33,795 nt of DNA, from NCBI GenBank assembly GCA_051653685.1, contig JBOFWQ010000094.1, positions 1-33,795 on the forward strand. The letters are read 5' to 3'. Made by a program: the position numbers and the translations under genes. How positions within the stretch are numbered: the stretch's first letter is position 1; every line of letters starts with the position of its first letter. Positions 31,327 to 33,795 of this stretch are shown here, in pieces. A model generated the notes under the pieces. It did no database searches. It was given only the letters and a program-made list of their open reading frames with translations, and was not told where the DNA came from. This DNA comes from Faucicola sp937889485 (lineage in GTDB: Bacteria; Pseudomonadota; Gammaproteobacteria; Pseudomonadales; Moraxellaceae).

Positions 31327-33366
31327 ATGAGCCAATTAAACCCCCGCCAACAAGAAGCCATGCAATATGTGTCAGGCCCTTTGCTCGTGCTAGCAGGCGC
31401 AGGTTCGGGTAAGACGTCTGTGATTACCCGAAAAATCGCTTATTTGATTGAAGAGTGCCAAATGCCAGCCGAGCGTATCACCGCGGTCACCTTTACCAAC
31501 AAGGCGGCGCGCGAGATGAAAGCGCGGGTACAAAAACTGCTGACCAGTGACAAAACCAAAGGGTTAACCGTCTCCACTTTTCACCAATTTGGCTTGCAGT
31601 TTTTGCGTTATGAGCTAGTACACACGCCCCTAAAAGGCAACTTTTCCATCATGGATAGCGAAGATAGCAAACGGCTCCTCATGGACTTGATGATGCGCGA
31701 CAACATGAGTGGTGCAGAGAGCCGCGAACTGGTGGGCAAAGCCATCAAGATGATTTCCGACTGGAAAAATGACCTCGTGCCGCCCGAAAAAGCCGCAGAC
31801 ACTTTGACAGACCCTGAGGATATGCTATTTGCCACGTTGTATCAGCTCTATGAGCGTAACTTGCGCGCCTACAATGCGGTGGATTTTGATGATTTGATTG
31901 TCATGCCAACGCGTATCTTACAACAAAACACCCAAGTACGCGACAAATGGCAAAACCGCATTCGCTACCTACTGGTAGATGAATACCAAGACACCAACAC
32001 CGCCCAGTACGAAATGATTAAGCTGTTGGTCGGGGTGCAGCCGCGTTTCACCGTGGTGGGTGATGACGACCAATCCATCTATGCTTGGCGCGGGGCAAAA
32101 CCCGAAAACATGGCACTACTGCAAGAGGATTTTCCCAAATTAAAAGTGGTCAAACTTGAGCAAAACTACCGCTCAACCAGCCGTATCTTACATGCCGCCA
32201 ACTCAGTGATTACCAATAACGAGCATTTATTTGAAAAAAAACTGTGGTCGGATAAAGGGCATGGCGAGCTGATTCGCATTATCAATTGCCGCAATGATGA
32301 TGATGAAGCCGAGCGCGTTGCCAAAGAAATCATCACCCATAAACTGCGTAACGCCAATGAGTGGCAAGACTACGCGGTGCTGTATCGCAGCAACTTTCAA
32401 GCGCGGATGCTAGAGGCGCAGCTACGCCAACTGCAAATCCCCTACAAGCTGTCAGGTGGTACGTCATTTTTTGCGCGTAGCGAAATCAAAGACATCATGA
32501 GCTACTTGCGCTTGATTTTAAACCCCGAAGATGACAGTGCCTTTTTACGCGTCATCAATACCCCAAAACGTGGACTTGGACCTGCCAGCCTTGAAAAGTT
32601 GGGCTTATTTGCTCAAGAACACCAAATCTCACTACTTATGGCAAGTGGTCATAGCGGCTTGACCCATGTACTGCCCAAAAAAGCCAGTGGTGAGCTCAAA
32701 GAATTTGCCGATTTTATCGAGCGCTACACCCAAGAGCTGTACCAGCACCCCGACCCTGTGCCACTGGTCAAACAAATGATTGACGAAACAGGCTACATTG
32801 ACTTGGTGCGCAGCGAAGCCAAAACGCCGCAGCAAGAAAAAGTGCGCATTGACAACATCGAAACCTTGTATGCCAGTATCCAAAATCTGATTAACCGCGC
32901 GGATGATGACGATGACCGTAATATTGAAGCCGTGATTCGTAAATTGGTACTGCTAGATATGCTTGAGCAGCAGCAAGAAGAAGAAAATACCAACAAAGTC
33001 AACCTAATGACCCTACACGCCGCCAAGGGACTGGAGTTTGACTATGTGTATATCATGGGGCTTGAAGAAGAGCTATTGCCCCACAAAAATTCCATCATCT
33101 CTGAATCCATTGAAGAAGAACGCCGCTTGATGTATGTGGGCATCACTCGCGCCAGAAAAGAGCTGACCATGACCCTAGCGGCGCAGCGGCGCGGCGGTGG
33201 GCAAATGCGTACCACCACGCCCAGTCGGTTTTTAGAAGAATTACCTGCCGACCATATTGACGCGCCCAGTATGAAAAAAACCTTAACCGCCAATCAGCCC
33301 AAAAAGACCGCAGATGATTATTTGGCAAATATCCAAGCGTTGCTACGTAATAAAGGCAACAAATGA
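31327..33366 (+). CDS. rep: ATP-dependent DNA helicase Rep (UvrD/SF1A)
   Basis: A 679-residue 3'-5' superfamily 1 helicase, near E. coli Rep (673), that helps replication forks past protein blocks. Motifs in order: Q-motif LNPRQQEAM; Walker A GAGSGKT at 24-30 (Lys29); motif Ia VTFTNKAAREMK; motif II LLVDEYQDTN; motif III VVGDDDQSIYAWRGA; motif IV EQNYRST; motif V VNLMTLHAAKGLEFDYV; and motif VI RRLMYVGITRA. The overall sequence, including WKNDL and SGGTSFFARSEIKD, is closer to Rep than to UvrD. The start at 31327 (MSQLNPRQQ) fits the family and has GGA 7 bases upstream; an ATG four codons earlier (31315) is possible. Confidence 0.95.
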   Translation: MSQLNPRQQEAMQYVSGPLLVLAGAGSGKTSVITRKIAYLIEECQMPAERITAVTFTNKAAREMKARVQKLLTSDKTKGLTVSTFHQFGLQFLRYELVHTPLKGNFSIMDSEDSKRLLMDLMMRDNMSGAESRELVGKAIKMISDWKNDLVPPEKAADTLTDPEDMLFATLYQLYERNLRAYNAVDFDDLIVMPTRILQQNTQVRDKWQNRIRYLLVDEYQDTNTAQYEMIKLLVGVQPRFTVVGDDDQSIYAWRGAKPENMALLQEDFPKLKVVKLEQNYRSTSRILHAANSVITNNEHLFEKKLWSDKGHGELIRIINCRNDDDEAERVAKEIITHKLRNANEWQDYAVLYRSNFQARMLEAQLRQLQIPYKLSGGTSFFARSEIKDIMSYLRLILNPEDDSAFLRVINTPKRGLGPASLEKLGLFAQEHQISLLMASGHSGLTHVLPKKASGELKEFADFIERYTQELYQHPDPVPLVKQMIDETGYIDLVRSEAKTPQQEKVRIDNIETLYASIQNLINRADDDDDRNIEAVIRKLVLLDMLEQQQEEENTNKVNLMTLHAAKGLEFDYVYIMGLEEELLPHKNSIISESIEEERRLMYVGITRARKELTMTLAAQRRGGGQMRTTTPSRFLEELPADHIDAPSMKKTLTANQPKKTADDYLANIQALLRNKGNK

Positions 33367-33379
33367 CAATCAAACACAC

Positions 33380-33408
33380 CCTAACTCTTTCATAAAATTA
33401 GGTTTTTT
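33380..33408 (+). terminator. Weak terminator after rep
   Basis: CCTAA (33380-33384) and TTAGG (33398-33402) form a 5-bp stem with a 13-base loop, followed by six T. It lies 14 bases after the rep stop. The stem is short, so efficiency is doubtful. Confidence 0.5.
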
Positions 33409-33581
33409 AGATTTTATAATGTTATTTGAAAAATGTAACTAAATATTTCTAGGGAAAGGGTGGTTCGACAGAAGATGTAACAAGAAGTTTCAAATAGGTA
33501 GGTTAGTTACTTTTTTCGCAAATTTCATTGCATATCTTTACTTCTTAGCTGTTAAACACTGACAAACTGCCCGATAAATCT

Positions 33582-33590
33582 TGGTATGAT
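33582..33590 (+). promoter_or_regulatory. Extended -10 promoter candidate for the exported-protein gene
   Basis: TGG-TATGAT (33582-33590) is an extended -10 with one mismatch in the hexamer. Transcription from about 33597 would give a leader of about 115 bases that can fold (see findings). The rest of 33409-33713 holds nothing I can assign. Confidence 0.4.
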
Positions 33591-33713
33591 GGCTTTAACA
33601 AAACAAGCAATTACTGAAGTTGGTGTCATTTTGACCCTTAGCAGTTGCTTGATTAACACCACCATTTATTTTGGCACGGGCTTGTTAATATGACTTCTAA
33701 AAGGAGAAGCACA

Positions 33714-33795
33714 ATGAAAACATTACATAAAACTTTATTAGCCTTGGTTGCTGGTAGTGTGATGACTGCAGGGGCAAACGCAGCGGTCTATCAAA
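33714..33795 (+). CDS. Exported protein, N-terminal signal peptide only (cut by window edge)
   Basis: Only 27 codons are visible. They encode a clear Sec signal peptide: MKTLHK, then the hydrophobic LLALVAGSVMTAG, and a probable cleavage site at ANA-A before AVYQ. The ribosome site AAGGAG lies about 8 bases upstream. A strong ribosome site and a long leader are common for abundant outer-membrane proteins, but the mature protein is outside the window, so the function cannot be named. Confidence 0.75.
   Translation, partial: MKTLHKTLLALVAGSVMTAGANAAVYQ

Overview
The window looks like ordinary chromosome of a gammaproteobacterium of the Moraxellaceae (Moraxella/Psychrobacter/Acinetobacter relatives). 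This is an inference from protein content: a complex I operon with fused nuoCD, a GTP-type PEP carboxykinase, a HemB without the zinc cysteines, and an AdeIJK-like RND pump. The sequence is moderately AT-rich. I saw no tRNA or rRNA gene, insertion sequence, prophage or CRISPR array.

Layout. (1) 1-266, minus: N-terminal part of a ferredoxin-NADP reductase, cut by the window edge. (2) 393-16116, minus: a complete 13-gene NADH:quinone oxidoreductase operon (nuoA-B-CD-E-F-G-H-I-J-K-L-M-N), tightly packed with many start/stop overlaps. It ends at a strong intrinsic terminator (313-352); its likely promoter lies at 16431-16460. Hairpins with T-runs sit between nuoA and nuoB and, more weakly, between nuoB and nuoCD. 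(3) 16619-18335, minus: lolA, then rpmA and rplU; ispB (18642-19667) is divergent on the plus strand. (4) 20104-26392, plus: a tripartite RND efflux cluster (periplasmic adaptor lipoprotein, inner-membrane pump, outer-membrane factor). An inverted repeat lies in its promoter and a strong hairpin lies before the outer-membrane gene. (5) 26441-27037, minus: a hotdog-fold thioesterase, divergent from hemB (27150-28154, plus). (6) 28629-30491, plus: pckG, preceded by about 470 bases without a convincing gene. (7) 30867-31079, plus: a small single-pass membrane protein of unknown function. (8) 31327-33366, plus: the Rep helicase. (9) 33714 to the edge, plus: the signal peptide of an exported protein.

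How the genes work together: complex I oxidises NADH and pumps protons, and IspB makes the side-chain precursor of the quinone it reduces. PckG is the gluconeogenic exit from the TCA cycle, HemB an early step of tetrapyrrole synthesis. LolA carries lipoproteins to the outer membrane; the efflux adaptor and outer-membrane factor both carry lipoboxes.

Most interesting signal: the pckG leader. A good promoter (28254-28281) is followed about 280 bases later by an intrinsic-terminator-like hairpin (28560-28599) only 29 bases before the pckG start. Both blocks of the hairpin's 5' arm (GTTACCAC and GTAAGCCT) occur again, in the same order, about 160-180 bases upstream, where they could pair with the hairpin's 3' arm. 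A 64-codon open frame also stops inside the hairpin. This is a candidate cis-acting attenuator for gluconeogenesis; it is a hypothesis from base pairing alone.
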